This document shows positions 24,971-34,528 of a stretch of DNA of 64,000 bases, one piece after another. The notes beneath the pieces were generated by a model. The model made no database searches and was not told where the DNA came from. It worked only from the letters and a program-made list of their open reading frames with translations. This DNA is from Gloeobacter kilaueensis JS1 (lineage in GTDB: Bacteria > Cyanobacteriota > Cyanobacteriia > Gloeobacterales > Gloeobacteraceae). The translations under genes were made by a program, and so were the position numbers. Where the stretch lies: positions 3,782,001 to 3,846,000 of the forward strand of contig NC_022600.1 in assembly GCF_000484535.1 (NCBI RefSeq), written 5' to 3'. Position 1 is the stretch's first letter; each line of letters opens with the position of its first letter.

Positions 24971-26338
24971 GTGCAGAATATCGTCTTCGATCTCAAGCCC
25001 ACCGTCGCGGGCGAGGTGCTCAGCCTCGACGCCGACCTTGAAGCGGTCAGCCGCGACTTTGGCGGCATCGTCCACCGGCTGCCCCGCGTCCGCGTCCGCC
25101 CCCTGGATAGCGCCGACATCGCCCAGGTGGTCCGCTATGCCCGCGAGCAGCAGCTCACGATCACCTGCCGGGCTCAGGGCCACTCCCTGGGCGGCCAGTG
25201 CCTGAACCAGGATGGCATTCTGCTCGATATGAGCCAGTACAATACGCTGCAAAAGATTGAGCAAAAAAATGGACTATTCTTTACAGCTGCTGCCGGGACA
25301 ACCTGGCGGCAGGTGTTGAACGCTGCCCTTCCCCAGCAACTCTGCCCGCCGGTGGTCACCAACTACGCCGATGTCTCGGTCGGTGGCACCCACTCCACCG
25401 GCGGCATGGGAGCCTCTTCCTTCCGTTTCGGCAGCCAGGCAGACAACTGTACGGGCCTGGAGGTGGTCACCGGTGAAGGCGAGATCGTCCGCTGCTCGCA
25501 CGCCGAAAATCGCGAACTGTTCGAGCACGTCCTGGGCGGCTTTGGCCACTTCGGGATCATCAGCCAGGTGCAGCATCGCCTGAGAAAGTGCCCTCCCCAG
25601 ACGCGCACCTACACGCTGCTCTACGACGACCTCGATGCGCTGGTGGCCGACATGAAGACGCTCACCAGCGAAGAGCGCGTCGATTATCTGGTGGCCGTGC
25701 CCGCCGTCAATATCCAGGGGCTGGCGCGCTCGGGCGGCCTGCGCCCGCTGGTGGGCTGGTTTTATTCTCTGCAGATCACCGTCGAGTACGAGAACCTCGA
25801 CGCCCTCGACGATGGGCAATTGCTCGCGGGCCTGCACTTCTACCGCCGGGTCTGGACAGAAGATCTGCCCTTCGAGGAGTTCATTTTGCCCGCCATCCCC
25901 TTCGACACCTCGCCGGGTACCGCCAATCCCTGGATGGACATGTTTCTGAGTGCAAATCCTGCAACGCAGTACATCAAACTGGCTTTGGAGCAGATTACAA
26001 CTTTTTTGGACTTTACCAGAACGCCGATGGGGGCTTTCTGCCTTCAAAAAAGCCGCATCTCCCTGCCCCTGATTCGCCTTCCAGAAGAAGAATTCGTCGT
26101 CGGTTTCGGTGTCTATCCGACAATCCCGGCTGCCCATCTCGATTTTGTCTTAAAAGGGCTGAATCAAATCAGCAATGCGGGCCTTGAGCTGGGCGGCAGG
26201 CGCTACTTGATTGGCCAGCTGCAGTTTGACAGCGCCCAATGGCACCATCACTTCGGCGAATACTGGCAGACGATCAAAGCCCTCAAGCAAAAATATGATC
26301 CCTTTTCGGTGCTGCAGTCGCCCTTCTCAACTTTCTAA
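24971..26338 (+). CDS. FAD-dependent oxidase resembling cytokinin dehydrogenase
   Basis: The 455-residue product belongs to the vanillyl-alcohol-oxidase flavoprotein family. RVRVRPLDSADIAQVVRYAR and CRAQGHSLGGQCL form the FAD-binding lobe. His71 in the GHS motif is the residue that binds FAD covalently in cytokinin dehydrogenases. THSTGGMGASSFRFG and GGFGHFGIISQVQHRL complete the domain, and the substrate domain with WMDMFLS and the C-terminal KYDPFSVLQSP follow. The start is GTG with AGAGGAAT upstream. No signal peptide is seen. It probably shares a transcript with the propeller gene. The true substrate may not be a cytokinin. Confidence 0.85.
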   Translation: MQNIVFDLKPTVAGEVLSLDADLEAVSRDFGGIVHRLPRVRVRPLDSADIAQVVRYAREQQLTITCRAQGHSLGGQCLNQDGILLDMSQYNTLQKIEQKNGLFFTAAAGTTWRQVLNAALPQQLCPPVVTNYADVSVGGTHSTGGMGASSFRFGSQADNCTGLEVVTGEGEIVRCSHAENRELFEHVLGGFGHFGIISQVQHRLRKCPPQTRTYTLLYDDLDALVADMKTLTSEERVDYLVAVPAVNIQGLARSGGLRPLVGWFYSLQITVEYENLDALDDGQLLAGLHFYRRVWTEDLPFEEFILPAIPFDTSPGTANPWMDMFLSANPATQYIKLALEQITTFLDFTRTPMGAFCLQKSRISLPLIRLPEEEFVVGFGVYPTIPAAHLDFVLKGLNQISNAGLELGGRRYLIGQLQFDSAQWHHHFGEYWQTIKALKQKYDPFSVLQSPFSTF

Positions 26339-26647
26339 AGGTTTATGGGAATAGAGATGATAGAGGTTTCTTGAGAGGGCAACTTCTTCGGTTCGCTGCA
26401 CGTGCTCAAGAAAGCGCAGGTGCTCACTGTCTTTGCCGGCGATGCCCGAGAGATCGGCGATCAGTTTGCGGGCTTGCAAAACCATCACCAGTTGCACTTC
26501 GGCCACATAAGCCTGGAGGGTTCCAGCCTTGTAATCGCGGTGGTCGAGGCGAAGCTGGCCGCGCCGGTGGTTGTCGCCGATCAGTTCGATCGCGCTTGTC
26601 AGGCAACCCGCCGGCTGTGTACTGGCTGAAGACTCCTGTTCACCCAT
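26327..26647 (-). CDS. Small hypothetical protein
   Basis: This 106-residue product from ATG 26647 is helical and charged (GTLQAYVAEVQLVMVLQARKL, DSEHLRFLEHVQRTEEVAL). It overlaps the end of the flavoprotein gene by 12 bases in convergent orientation. No motif is recognised. Coding is judged from composition only, as the opposite strand is also open. Confidence 0.5.
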   Translation of the reverse strand: MGEQESSASTQPAGCLTSAIELIGDNHRRGQLRLDHRDYKAGTLQAYVAEVQLVMVLQARKLIADLSGIAGKDSEHLRFLEHVQRTEEVALSRNLYHLYSHKPLES

Positions 26648-26763
26648 CGCCTTTCCCTCGTCGATTGGCCGCAAAGGATTTTTGAACTTTTCTGATTTGT
26701 ATTGTTATCTCGCTTGCCAAAATTCCATCGGAAGATGCTGAAAATTAGTTTTGGAGAAGCTTC

Positions 26764-27393
26764 TCAAGTTTTCTTGCCCAGTCTGGCAGCAAAAACGTTG
26801 ATGCCGATCTTAATAAATTTTGGCAATATCTTGAGCAGATCCTGCAGGCGCGTGCGCTGGACCGATGGGCGGGCAACCCTCACCGCCGCCGGTCTTTCGT
26901 ATTTGAAGACGCACACGCAGTCGCCCTTCGCCTTGCTGCTTAAGATTGCCGCCTTCATCTGCGGATAAGCGCGCCGGACGGCTTCCTGTTCCATCTCGCA
27001 GAGCACCAGGCAGGGGCTGCTCAGGCCGTAATCGCGGTAGATAGAGAGAACCGGGCAGACGTGCTGAATCTCAAGAACGGCGTCCGTGTCACCCTGGGAG
27101 ACATCTAAGACGTCCATCTCAAAACCCATCAGCCGAAATACGGGTTTTGCCTCGTTGAATCCGGCGGCCATCGTTGTGTGATCGATGAACGCTCCCATGA
27201 ACGCTTTTTGCTGCTCCGGATAACCCTGCATCATCTTCTCGAAGGCAGCGTCTTCACCGATCTTGTCCGCCAGAGTCCGAAAAGCTTTGAAGCGGTTTTT
27301 GAACATGGCGAGTGCCTTAGAATCGGTCATATTCATCAGATCGGACATCTGGATGTCCCCGATGCCCACGCACTCGCTCTCTCCCATATTCAT
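26764..27393 (-). CDS. ATC-hydrolase-like (L-2-amino-thiazoline-4-carboxylate hydrolase family) protein
   Basis: The 209-residue product has the family pattern in its second half: EIQHVCPVLSIYRDYGLS, CLVLCEMEQEAVRRAYP, then KAKGDCVCVFKYER, with conserved Cys residues. Family members are often annotated by similarity to the Pseudomonas thiazoline hydrolase, but many have unknown roles. The ATG follows GGGGAG at good spacing. A basic C-terminal tail (KFIKIGINVFAARLGKKT) may touch membrane. It is transcribed away from hemF. Confidence 0.75.
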   Translation of the reverse strand: MNMGESECVGIGDIQMSDLMNMTDSKALAMFKNRFKAFRTLADKIGEDAAFEKMMQGYPEQQKAFMGAFIDHTTMAAGFNEAKPVFRLMGFEMDVLDVSQGDTDAVLEIQHVCPVLSIYRDYGLSSPCLVLCEMEQEAVRRAYPQMKAAILSSKAKGDCVCVFKYERPAAVRVARPSVQRTRLQDLLKILPKFIKIGINVFAARLGKKT

Positions 27394-27716
27394 CTCGTGT
27401 TCTCCCCTGAATCTGGTAATCGGTTCAACGGGTCTATACTCTCAAACCAACTTGCCATTCGCCTTCATCTTTTGATGTATTACTGATCGCATAAGCCGAA
27501 TTTTGAAGCGATCTTGATCGCGTTCACTGGCTAGTTAAAGAAGTAGATCAGCGATTATGATTGCTCGTCAACTTATCACAGGCTTCTTCTTTCAAGATGT
27601 ATACAGCACGACCAATATTTGTTGGACTTTCTTCTGCAGTTATGTGTACTGTATTACCATAAATTAAAAGACAAGTGCGCTAGGGTTGTCTCGATCTTTC
27701 ACGCCTGCGAGGAAAT
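27394..27716. other. 323-bp divergent intergenic region upstream of hemF
   Basis: An AT-rich stretch that should contain the promoters of hemF and of the ATC-hydrolase-like gene. No reading frame is supported. Candidate boxes near 27640-27670 (TGTATTACCATAAAT) are not convincing enough to list. Confidence 0.5.
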
Positions 27717-28727
27717 ATGGTGGTGCATGAGTTGAGAGCAAGACCGGTAGTGCAGGCCACGACGCAGCGCGGGCGCGTCGAGGAGGTGCTGCGCACGATG
27801 TTCGATCGCACCTGCGAGGCGATCGAGCGGATCGATGGCAGGCGCTTCGACGAATTTGTCTGGTCCCGCGACCATAGCGGCGGCTGGCTTGCCGGTGACG
27901 AGGGAGAGGGCGTCTACACCGACCGGACGCTTTTAGAGGGCAACGTCTTCGAAAAAGTCGGGGTCAACTACGCAGCCCTCGAAGTGGTTTTACCGCCTGG
28001 CATGACCTTCAGGGGGGCCGATGTCGTCCCCCAATCGCAGCCGTCTGCACCGGCAGCGGAGGGCGAGCAACAGCGCTTTTATGCCGTCAGCACCAGTTTT
28101 GTCATGCATCCGCGCAACCCGATGGTACCCACCGCCCACGTCAACTACCGTTACTTCGAGATGGGTGACGGGTCAGAACCTGGCTCCTGGTGGTTCGGTG
28201 GCGGCGGCGATCTGACCCCGGCCTATCTATTCGAAGAAGATGCAGTTCACTTCCACAAGGTCCACAAGGACGTCTGCGACCGCTACGATCCGAGCTATTA
28301 CCCGCGCTTCAAAAAGTGGTGCGACGAGTACTTTTATCTCCCCCATCGCGGCGAGTGCCGGGGGGTGGGAGGCATCTTCTTCGACTACCTCAAAGACCGC
28401 AGCTGGGAAGAGCTGTTTGCCTTCGTGCGCGAGTGCTCCGAAGCGTTCGTCCCTGCCTATCTGCCCATCGTCGAGCGGCGCAAGGACACGCCCTACACCG
28501 ACGAACAAAAGTACTGGCACCGCCTGCACCGGGGCCGCTACGTCGAATTTATCGTGGGCATCGATCGCGGCACCCGCTTTGGCCTGCAGACCGGACTGGT
28601 CCGCCCCCACAGCGTTCTTAACTGTATGCCCGCCGCCGCCAACTGGCAGTACGACGACGAACCCGCTCCGGGTAGCCAGGAGGCCGCCCTGCGCAGCACA
28701 CTTCGTTCTCCCCGCAACTGGGTCTGA
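27717..28727 (+). CDS. hemF: Oxygen-dependent coproporphyrinogen III oxidase
   Basis: It converts coproporphyrinogen III to protoporphyrinogen IX with O2 in heme and chlorophyll synthesis. Family signatures include GVNYAALEVVLPPG, HPRNPMVPTAHVNYRYFE, WWFGGGGDLTP, CDEYFYLPHRGECRGVGGIFFDYL and FGLQTGLVRPHSVLNCMPAAANW. The length of 336 residues is typical. ATG 27717 has GAGGAAAT upstream. The radical-SAM homologue at 42735 is HemW-like, so hemF is the clear oxidase in this window. Confidence 0.97.
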   Translation: MVVHELRARPVVQATTQRGRVEEVLRTMFDRTCEAIERIDGRRFDEFVWSRDHSGGWLAGDEGEGVYTDRTLLEGNVFEKVGVNYAALEVVLPPGMTFRGADVVPQSQPSAPAAEGEQQRFYAVSTSFVMHPRNPMVPTAHVNYRYFEMGDGSEPGSWWFGGGGDLTPAYLFEEDAVHFHKVHKDVCDRYDPSYYPRFKKWCDEYFYLPHRGECRGVGGIFFDYLKDRSWEELFAFVRECSEAFVPAYLPIVERRKDTPYTDEQKYWHRLHRGRYVEFIVGIDRGTRFGLQTGLVRPHSVLNCMPAAANWQYDDEPAPGSQEAALRSTLRSPRNWV

Positions 28728-28817
28728 CCGGTCAGGATCTGGAGGTTCTATTTCTAGCAATCTGTTCACCTCCATGGTGCGTATTTCAGTTGAATGCGCT
28801 GCAAGGGAGAAAAAAAG

Positions 28818-29363
28818 ATGCAACCACTTTCTCGTCGGAAGATTCTGGAGGGGGGGCTTTTGGGGGCAGCCGCAGGGGCGGGGCTACTGGCGCTCGCGGG
28901 CCGGGCGCTGGCGCTGGATAACGGCAAACCGCTGCCCGAATTTCAGGGTATCGAGACCTGGCTGGGCGGGGAAGCGACCACGGTGGAGGCGCAGCGCGGC
29001 AGAGTGGTCGCCGTGCATATCTGGACTTTTGCCTGCATCAACTGCCAGCGCACCCTGCCCTCGGTGATCGACCTGCACCGCAAGTACGCCGCCCAGGGCT
29101 TGACGATTATCGGTGTCCACACGCCCGAATTTGCCTACGAGCACGACATCGGCAACATTCGCGCCGCGATTGCCAGACACGGCATTCCCTACCGGGTGGC
29201 CGTCGATAACGAGTACAAGACCTGGCGGGCTTACGACAACGAGTACTGGCCGCACCTGTTCATCGCCGATCGTGGGGGCCGCCTGCGCTACGACCACATC
29301 GGCGAGGGTGCTTACGAGCGCAACGAACAGGTCGTCCGGCAACTGTTGGCCGAAAAAGCATGA
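28818..29363 (+). CDS. Exported thioredoxin-like (redoxin) protein
   Basis: MQPLSRRKILEGGLLGAAAG is a signal region with a twin Arg, compatible with Tat export. The mature part has a thioredoxin fold: VVAVHIWTFACINCQRTLP supplies a Cys-x-x-Cys (CINC) centre, then GLTIIGVHTPEF and a cis-Pro-like WPHLFIAD. It is similar to DipZ C-terminal or TlpA-type proteins that reduce periplasmic disulfides. AGGGAG precedes ATG 28818. The CcdA gene overlaps its stop by ATGA, which points to an electron donor/acceptor pair. Confidence 0.9.
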   Translation: MQPLSRRKILEGGLLGAAAGAGLLALAGRALALDNGKPLPEFQGIETWLGGEATTVEAQRGRVVAVHIWTFACINCQRTLPSVIDLHRKYAAQGLTIIGVHTPEFAYEHDIGNIRAAIARHGIPYRVAVDNEYKTWRAYDNEYWPHLFIADRGGRLRYDHIGEGAYERNEQVVRQLLAEKA

Positions 29364-30055
29364 GCCCTTCTCTGCTGGGACTGGCCTTTGTCGCCGGAAT
29401 CGCTACGGTTCTCTCGCCGTGCATCCTGCCCATCCTGCCGATTCTGGTGGGCCGCTCGCTGCGCAGCCATCGCCTCGGACCGCTGGCGCTGGTCACTGGA
29501 CTGGCGCTGGTCTTTGCCCTGACGGGCAGTCTATTGAGCCTCACAGGGCCACTGCTCGGGCCGCTCAGCAGTGGTTTGCGCCTGTTTGCCCTGCTCGCTT
29601 TGCTGCTTTTAGGGCTCGCCTCCGCCTTTCCGGCCTTTGGCCATCGGCTCTTTGGCTGGGCGAGCAGCCTGCGCCTGCCGGGCTGGTTCGAGAGGTTGAC
29701 CGAAAATGACAGCCTCAGCGCCGAATTTCTGGTGGGTTCTCAGCTGGGCCTTGTCTGGGTTCCCTGCGCTGGGCCCATCTTAGGCTCGATTCTCGCCCTT
29801 TCGATAACCGGGCAGGCTGCTTCTGCGTTTCTCGCCCTCCTCGTCTACGCCCTCGGGGCAGCTGTGCCGATGCTCGCCTTCGCCTACGGCTCGAAGGGCC
29901 TGGTGGAGCGCCTGCAACTGCTCAAAGGGCACACCGAAAAGTTGCAGCGCATCGGCGGCACCTGCATCGCCCTAGCGGCGATAGCGATCTTGCTCGGCTG
30001 GGACAACCAGTTGCAACTGTGGCTCGCCCCCCTGTTTCCCGGCTCGCCTCTGTAG
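29360..30055 (+). CDS. ccdA: CcdA/DsbD-type membrane thiol-disulfide carrier
   Basis: Six to seven hydrophobic helices carry two reactive Cys: Cys in VLSPCILPILP (helix 1) and in VWVPCAGPILG (helix 4). This is the normal layout for proteins that pass electrons from cytosolic thioredoxin across the membrane. The length of 231 residues fits CcdA. The start overlaps the redoxin stop, so this pair likely reduces periplasmic thiols, possibly for cytochrome c maturation. Confidence 0.92.
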   Translation: MSPSLLGLAFVAGIATVLSPCILPILPILVGRSLRSHRLGPLALVTGLALVFALTGSLLSLTGPLLGPLSSGLRLFALLALLLLGLASAFPAFGHRLFGWASSLRLPGWFERLTENDSLSAEFLVGSQLGLVWVPCAGPILGSILALSITGQAASAFLALLVYALGAAVPMLAFAYGSKGLVERLQLLKGHTEKLQRIGGTCIALAAIAILLGWDNQLQLWLAPLFPGSPL

Positions 30056-30057
30056 TT

Positions 30058-30984
30058 TTATTTGATAAAGACCTTGTAGGTGCGGTAAGCGGCACCGCGC
30101 CAGGCCAGACGGATCATGCTCTGCTTACCGAGGCCGGAGCGCCTGGTGGCCTGATCGACCGTAGCCCCGCGCTGCATGAGCACGACCAGATTCTGGGCCT
30201 GCTTGTAGACCGCGTCGGAGGGTTTGAGCAATTTGCGCTGGACGCTCAATTTGACCCCGAGCAGCAGATCGTCGGTGGTGGCGTCATAGCCTGCAATTTT
30301 GCCCAGCGAGTAGACGCCGGGCGGCAATTCTGTCGGTGCCTGGGTGGCCAGGAGCCTTTGCGGATCGAGCTTTTCGCCAGGGGTGGAACTGGAGGCGATC
30401 GGTGTGCCGGCTGTCGCCGGGGGGGCAGGGGAGGCAGCGGGCGGCGGGTTCGTCGTCTGGGCGGCGGGGGTCGAGGTGGCAGGCGGCGGGGTCTGGGGCG
30501 GATTGCTCGCGACGACAGGAGGCTGGTTGGGACCAATTTTCTTGCGCAGAGCCGCGACCGTCTGGCGGACCTGGGGCAGATTTGGATCGTCGATGGGTGC
30601 CAGGCTAATGTACTTTTCGTAATCCTTGAGGGCAGGTTCGTACTCCTTGAGGGAGTTCAAGATTGCCCCGCGATTGTAATAAGCGTCCGCGTAGTCGTCC
30701 TTGCGCGCGATGGCGGCGCTCAGATCATCGACCGCACCGCGCAGGTCGTTGAGAAAATAGCGGGTGAGCGCCCGGTTGACGTAGGCGGCGGCTTCGTTGG
30801 GATACTGGGCGAGCAGTTGGTCCCAGATCTGGAGCGCTTTGGGATAGTTCTTTTTATTTTGCTGTTCGTAAGCGTCCTTAAAAAGCTGCTGCAGGGGCGG
30901 CGTCTGGGCCAGAAGCAGGCCGGAGGGATAAGTGGTCAGCAACAGAGCAGCGAGGCTGATGCCGAGCGGCAGGGAACGGGTCAT
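30058..30984 (-). CDS. Exported TPR protein
   Basis: The product begins MTRSLPLGISLAALLLTTYP, a signal peptide ending near AQT. Three TPR units follow (AYEQQNKKNYPKALQIW, AYVNRALTRYFLNDLRGAV, AYYNRGAILNSLKEYEPAL), then a Pro/Thr/Ala-rich linker of about 60 residues. The C-terminal domain of about 100 residues has a helical GATVDQATRRSGLGKQSMIRL stretch that resembles a small helix-turn-helix. ATG 30984 follows GGAG. Convergent with ccdA. Function unknown; probably a periplasmic scaffold. Confidence 0.85.
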   Translation of the reverse strand: MTRSLPLGISLAALLLTTYPSGLLLAQTPPLQQLFKDAYEQQNKKNYPKALQIWDQLLAQYPNEAAAYVNRALTRYFLNDLRGAVDDLSAAIARKDDYADAYYNRGAILNSLKEYEPALKDYEKYISLAPIDDPNLPQVRQTVAALRKKIGPNQPPVVASNPPQTPPPATSTPAAQTTNPPPAASPAPPATAGTPIASSSTPGEKLDPQRLLATQAPTELPPGVYSLGKIAGYDATTDDLLLGVKLSVQRKLLKPSDAVYKQAQNLVVLMQRGATVDQATRRSGLGKQSMIRLAWRGAAYRTYKVFIK

Positions 30985-31147
30985 CTTGCGGGGTCTCCAT
31001 AAGGATAGGTAACCGGCAATCTCGCTTTCCCACCCAGGAAAAACTTGCCGGAAGGTGTCCTTCAAAAAAGGGTACCGCGAATTGTTCGCTTTGTACCGGC
31101 AGCGGAACAGGAAATTCAGGCTGCGCTACGAACACACCTATTGTGCC

Positions 31148-33331
31148 TCACGCCTCGACAATCACCCGCAAATTCCCGCGCTTGTTGGTGATCCGGCAAC
31201 TGGTCGATCCGCCGGAAACTTCAAAGCGCAGATCGAGGACGGAGGTGCCGACCCGCAGGTTCTTCAGCTCCAGTGAACTGAGCCAGGAAGGCAGTACCGG
31301 CTCGATAATTCTCAGACAGTTGCCGGGCGCATCGGGCACGAGGTTGACCATCGCCTGGAGAATCTGAAAGAGGCTGCCGGCGGCCCACGCCTGGGGGGAG
31401 CAGGCGACCGGATAGCTTGCCAGAAGCGAATCTTGAGCGTCGCGGGTAAAACCGCAAAATAGCTCCGGCAGGCGGTAGAGCGGCTGGTTCTGGGCCACCT
31501 CGAAGAGCACCGAGCCAATTTCGAGCATCTGGGAGACGGCTCCGACCGAGCGCAGGCCGAGGGCGACCAGCGAGTTGTCGTGGGGCCAGACCGAGCCCGT
31601 GTGATAGCCGATCGGATTGAAGGCGGGCGAGAGACTGTGCAGTGTCCGGATGCCCCAGCCAGAAAATAGATCCGGTGCGGTCAGCCGCTCGGCCACCGCC
31701 TGGCGGTGGTCCCGCGAGAGAATGCCCGTCAGCAGGCAGTGGCCGGGGTTGGAGGAGATGCCTTCGACGAGCCGCCCTTCGCCGTCGAGGGCGAGGGCGC
31801 AGTAGTCCTGTTCGTTCAGCCAGAAGTCGCGGTTGAAGCGCTCCTTGAGATCTTGCGCCTGCTTGTACCAGACTTCTGCCAGTTCCTCGTCGCCAAATAG
31901 CGGTGCCAACTGCGCCAGCCGCACCTTGCTCGCGTAGACGTAACCTTGCACCTCGCACAGGGCAATCGCCCCAGTAGCGCGCCGTCCATCGGCGTGAACG
32001 ATGCAGTCGTCGGAGTCCTTCCAGCCCTGGTTCGCCAGACCGCGCTCGGACTGGCGGCGGTAGGCAAGGTAGCCCCGCAAAGGTCCAGGCTGTTCGTCGC
32101 ACTGCCGGTCGATCCAGGCCATCGCCGCCAGCGCGTTCGGCCACAGCTCGCGCAACAGGCCGATATCCGCCGTCCAGGCGTAGTACTCGGCAAGCAGCAT
32201 CAGCCACAGGGGCGTCGCATCCACCGTGCCGTAGTAGGGAGTGTGGGGCACCTCCTGGCAGCGGGCCAGCTCGCCTCGACGAATCTCGTGCAGAATCTTG
32301 CCCGGCTGCTCGTCGCGCCAGGGGTTGTCCGCCTTGCCCTGAAAGTGGGCGAGCAGTTTGAGCGTCTCGCGGGCGATCGCCGGTTCGAGCAGCAGCGTCT
32401 GCGAAGCAGTAATGATTGAGTCGCGGCCAAACAGGGTGGCAAACCAGGGCACCCCCGCTGCGACGGAGTGGCCCTCCGGCAGCAGAATGCGCAGCAAGAA
32501 CAGATCCCGCGTCGAGCGTTCGAGGGCCTGGTTAAACAGGTCGTTGTTGGAATGGATCTGGGTGACGCTCTGCCGCCAGGCTTGCTGAGCACTCTGGGCG
32601 GTGGCGCGGGCCTGCTCGAAGGTGGCCGGTGCCGGTGTGTAGGAGGCCGATTCGCCCTCGCGCAACAGCAGCATCCGATACTCCACCTGCACCTGCTGGT
32701 GGGGCTTGAGCAAAAAATTCCAGCTCGCACTCGTCCCGTCGATGCGATCAGGAAGCTGGTTAAAGTGGATGCGCGTCTCCATTACCTGTTCGTCCAGCCC
32801 CCGGTAGGCGAGCACGATCGTGTCGGCGGGCAACTCGCCCCCCGGACGGAGGGACTGGCCCCGCCGGGCGCGGTGAAAGCCCCGCACCTCGAATAGATCC
32901 GCAAAGTCGGCCCCAAAGCTGAGACTGAGGGAGATATCGACCGGATGCGATGAGTAGTTGGTCAGCTCGATGTGCTCGAACACGCCGCCGCAGAGGACGA
33001 TGCTGCGGCTGATGCCGACGCTGTCGGGTTGCAGGCCGCCTTCCTCGAAGCTGTTGGTCATCCGCATCGTCGCCGCGTAACCGGCATCGGCGGTGCCCGA
33101 GAGCAAAACCGGCGGCTGGCCATTGAGGCGCAGTTCCATGCGCGAGAGATAGCGCGTATCGGCGCAAAAAAGGCCCATGCTCGTCGTCCGGCAGTTGCCC
33201 GGAATGTTGCCCAGGGCGTCGCACACTAAAAATATATCGTTTTCTTTGAGGGTGCGCAGGGGTGTGAGGGCGTCCGTGTAGTTGCAGGACCAGCCTTCCA
33301 GCGGCTGCTCGTTCAGTACGAAGCTTTCCAT
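31148..33331 (-). CDS. Amylo-alpha-1,6-glucosidase family protein (glycogen debranching type)
   Basis: The 727-residue product has an N-terminal beta-sandwich domain (LVCDALGNIPGNCRTTSMGLFCADTRYLS) as in glycogen-debranching N-terminal domains. An (alpha/alpha)6 barrel follows, with PWFATLFGRDSIITA, TPYYGTVDATPLWLML, GWKDSDDCIVHADG and TGSVWPHDNSLVALGL. The acidic residues in these segments are the likely catalytic ones, as in GH15/GH63-like enzymes. With the GT4 gene upstream on the same strand and the GH13 at 3 kb, it suggests storage-glucan or compatible-solute metabolism. Exact substrate unproved. Confidence 0.9.
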   Translation of the reverse strand: MESFVLNEQPLEGWSCNYTDALTPLRTLKENDIFLVCDALGNIPGNCRTTSMGLFCADTRYLSRMELRLNGQPPVLLSGTADAGYAATMRMTNSFEEGGLQPDSVGISRSIVLCGGVFEHIELTNYSSHPVDISLSLSFGADFADLFEVRGFHRARRGQSLRPGGELPADTIVLAYRGLDEQVMETRIHFNQLPDRIDGTSASWNFLLKPHQQVQVEYRMLLLREGESASYTPAPATFEQARATAQSAQQAWRQSVTQIHSNNDLFNQALERSTRDLFLLRILLPEGHSVAAGVPWFATLFGRDSIITASQTLLLEPAIARETLKLLAHFQGKADNPWRDEQPGKILHEIRRGELARCQEVPHTPYYGTVDATPLWLMLLAEYYAWTADIGLLRELWPNALAAMAWIDRQCDEQPGPLRGYLAYRRQSERGLANQGWKDSDDCIVHADGRRATGAIALCEVQGYVYASKVRLAQLAPLFGDEELAEVWYKQAQDLKERFNRDFWLNEQDYCALALDGEGRLVEGISSNPGHCLLTGILSRDHRQAVAERLTAPDLFSGWGIRTLHSLSPAFNPIGYHTGSVWPHDNSLVALGLRSVGAVSQMLEIGSVLFEVAQNQPLYRLPELFCGFTRDAQDSLLASYPVACSPQAWAAGSLFQILQAMVNLVPDAPGNCLRIIEPVLPSWLSSLELKNLRVGTSVLDLRFEVSGGSTSCRITNKRGNLRVIVEA

Positions 33332-33448
33332 TGAGGTGTTGAATGACTGTCGATGGTGCGGTCCTGGGTAGTTTTTGGACCATTCACCACGATAGCCAAC
33401 CCGGCAGGCGATCCGCCGGGTCGGCGGGCCAGAATCCCGAGATTTTGG

Positions 33449-34528
33449 TTATTTCTGGCCCATCAGGGCGGCCTTTGCCCTGGCGGTGAGCGAACCGTTG
33501 CGGCTGGCGAGCACCTGCAGGTAAGCCGCCTCGTAGCCGTCGGTCATCCGTTCGACCGTAAAGGTGCTCATCACGTGGTCGCGGCACGCCTGACGGCTGA
33601 TCGTCCGGATCTGGCCCAGCCGCTCGGCCATCTCATCGACGCTATTTACCAGATAGCCCGTCACCCCGTCGCGGATTACCTCCGGCGCTGCACCGAGAGC
33701 CATGCCGATGACCGGCGTTCCGCAGGCCATCGACTCGATCATCACCAGGCCAAAGGGCTCGCGCCAGGTAATCGGAAACAGCGTCGCCACCGCCCCACCC
33801 AGAAGCTCCGCCTTCTGGTGGTGGCTCACTTCTCCCAGGTACTGGATCTGAACGCCGTCGATGAGCGGCTCTACCTGCTCGCTATAAAAGCGGCGGTCCA
33901 CCGGATCGACTTTGCCGGCCATCTTGAGCGTCCAGCCGGTGCGGCGCGCCACCTCGATGGCCTGCAGCGGTCCTTTTTCAGGCGAGATCCGCCCGACAAA
34001 GGCAAGGTACGGTTCCTGCGCCGACTCAGCCCGAAACTGGTAGAGCTGCGAGTCGATGCCGTTGTAGACGGTGCTGCAGTAGTTGAGGCCGAGACCCGGT
34101 TCACGCTGGGCGTCGCTGATGCTCACAAACGGTTGCTGGGCACACTGGCGATAGATCCGGCTGTTGTCTGGGGTGAAGATGCCGTGCAGGGTATGGACTG
34201 TCGGTGTCTTGACCAGCCCCGAATAGGAAAGCGCAACACAGCCGACGTGAGAATGGATGATGTCGAACTGGTCGGCCCGCTGGTAGACGCGGCTCATCTG
34301 CATCATCTCGTAGATGCCGTGCTCGCGGACATGAGGATCGAGGCGCAAAGCCCGCTCATGGACAGCGTTGAGCCGGGCCAGCGTCTCGGAATCTCCCGAG
34401 GCGAACAGGGTCACTTCGTGTCCCCGCCGCACCAGTTCGTCGGTCAACAGTCCTACCACCAGCTCGATGCCGCCGTAACCTGGAGGGGGAACGCGCTCAT
34501 AGAGCGGAGCAACCTGGGCAATTCGCAT
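33449..34528 (-). CDS. Family 4 glycosyltransferase
   Basis: A GT-B enzyme of 359 residues. The N-terminal lobe has PPGYGGIELVVGLLTDELVRRGHEVTLFASGDS and FDIIHSHVG. The C-terminal lobe has LAFVGRISPEKGPLQAIEVA and the EPFGLVMIESMACGTPVI motif that binds the sugar nucleotide. ATG 34528 is chosen because AAGGAG lies at proper distance; a GTG six bases earlier would sit inside the ribosome site. It lies 117 bases upstream of the debranching-type gene, likely one operon. Confidence 0.92.
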   Translation of the reverse strand: MRIAQVAPLYERVPPPGYGGIELVVGLLTDELVRRGHEVTLFASGDSETLARLNAVHERALRLDPHVREHGIYEMMQMSRVYQRADQFDIIHSHVGCVALSYSGLVKTPTVHTLHGIFTPDNSRIYRQCAQQPFVSISDAQREPGLGLNYCSTVYNGIDSQLYQFRAESAQEPYLAFVGRISPEKGPLQAIEVARRTGWTLKMAGKVDPVDRRFYSEQVEPLIDGVQIQYLGEVSHHQKAELLGGAVATLFPITWREPFGLVMIESMACGTPVIGMALGAAPEVIRDGVTGYLVNSVDEMAERLGQIRTISRQACRDHVMSTFTVERMTDGYEAAYLQVLASRNGSLTARAKAALMGQK

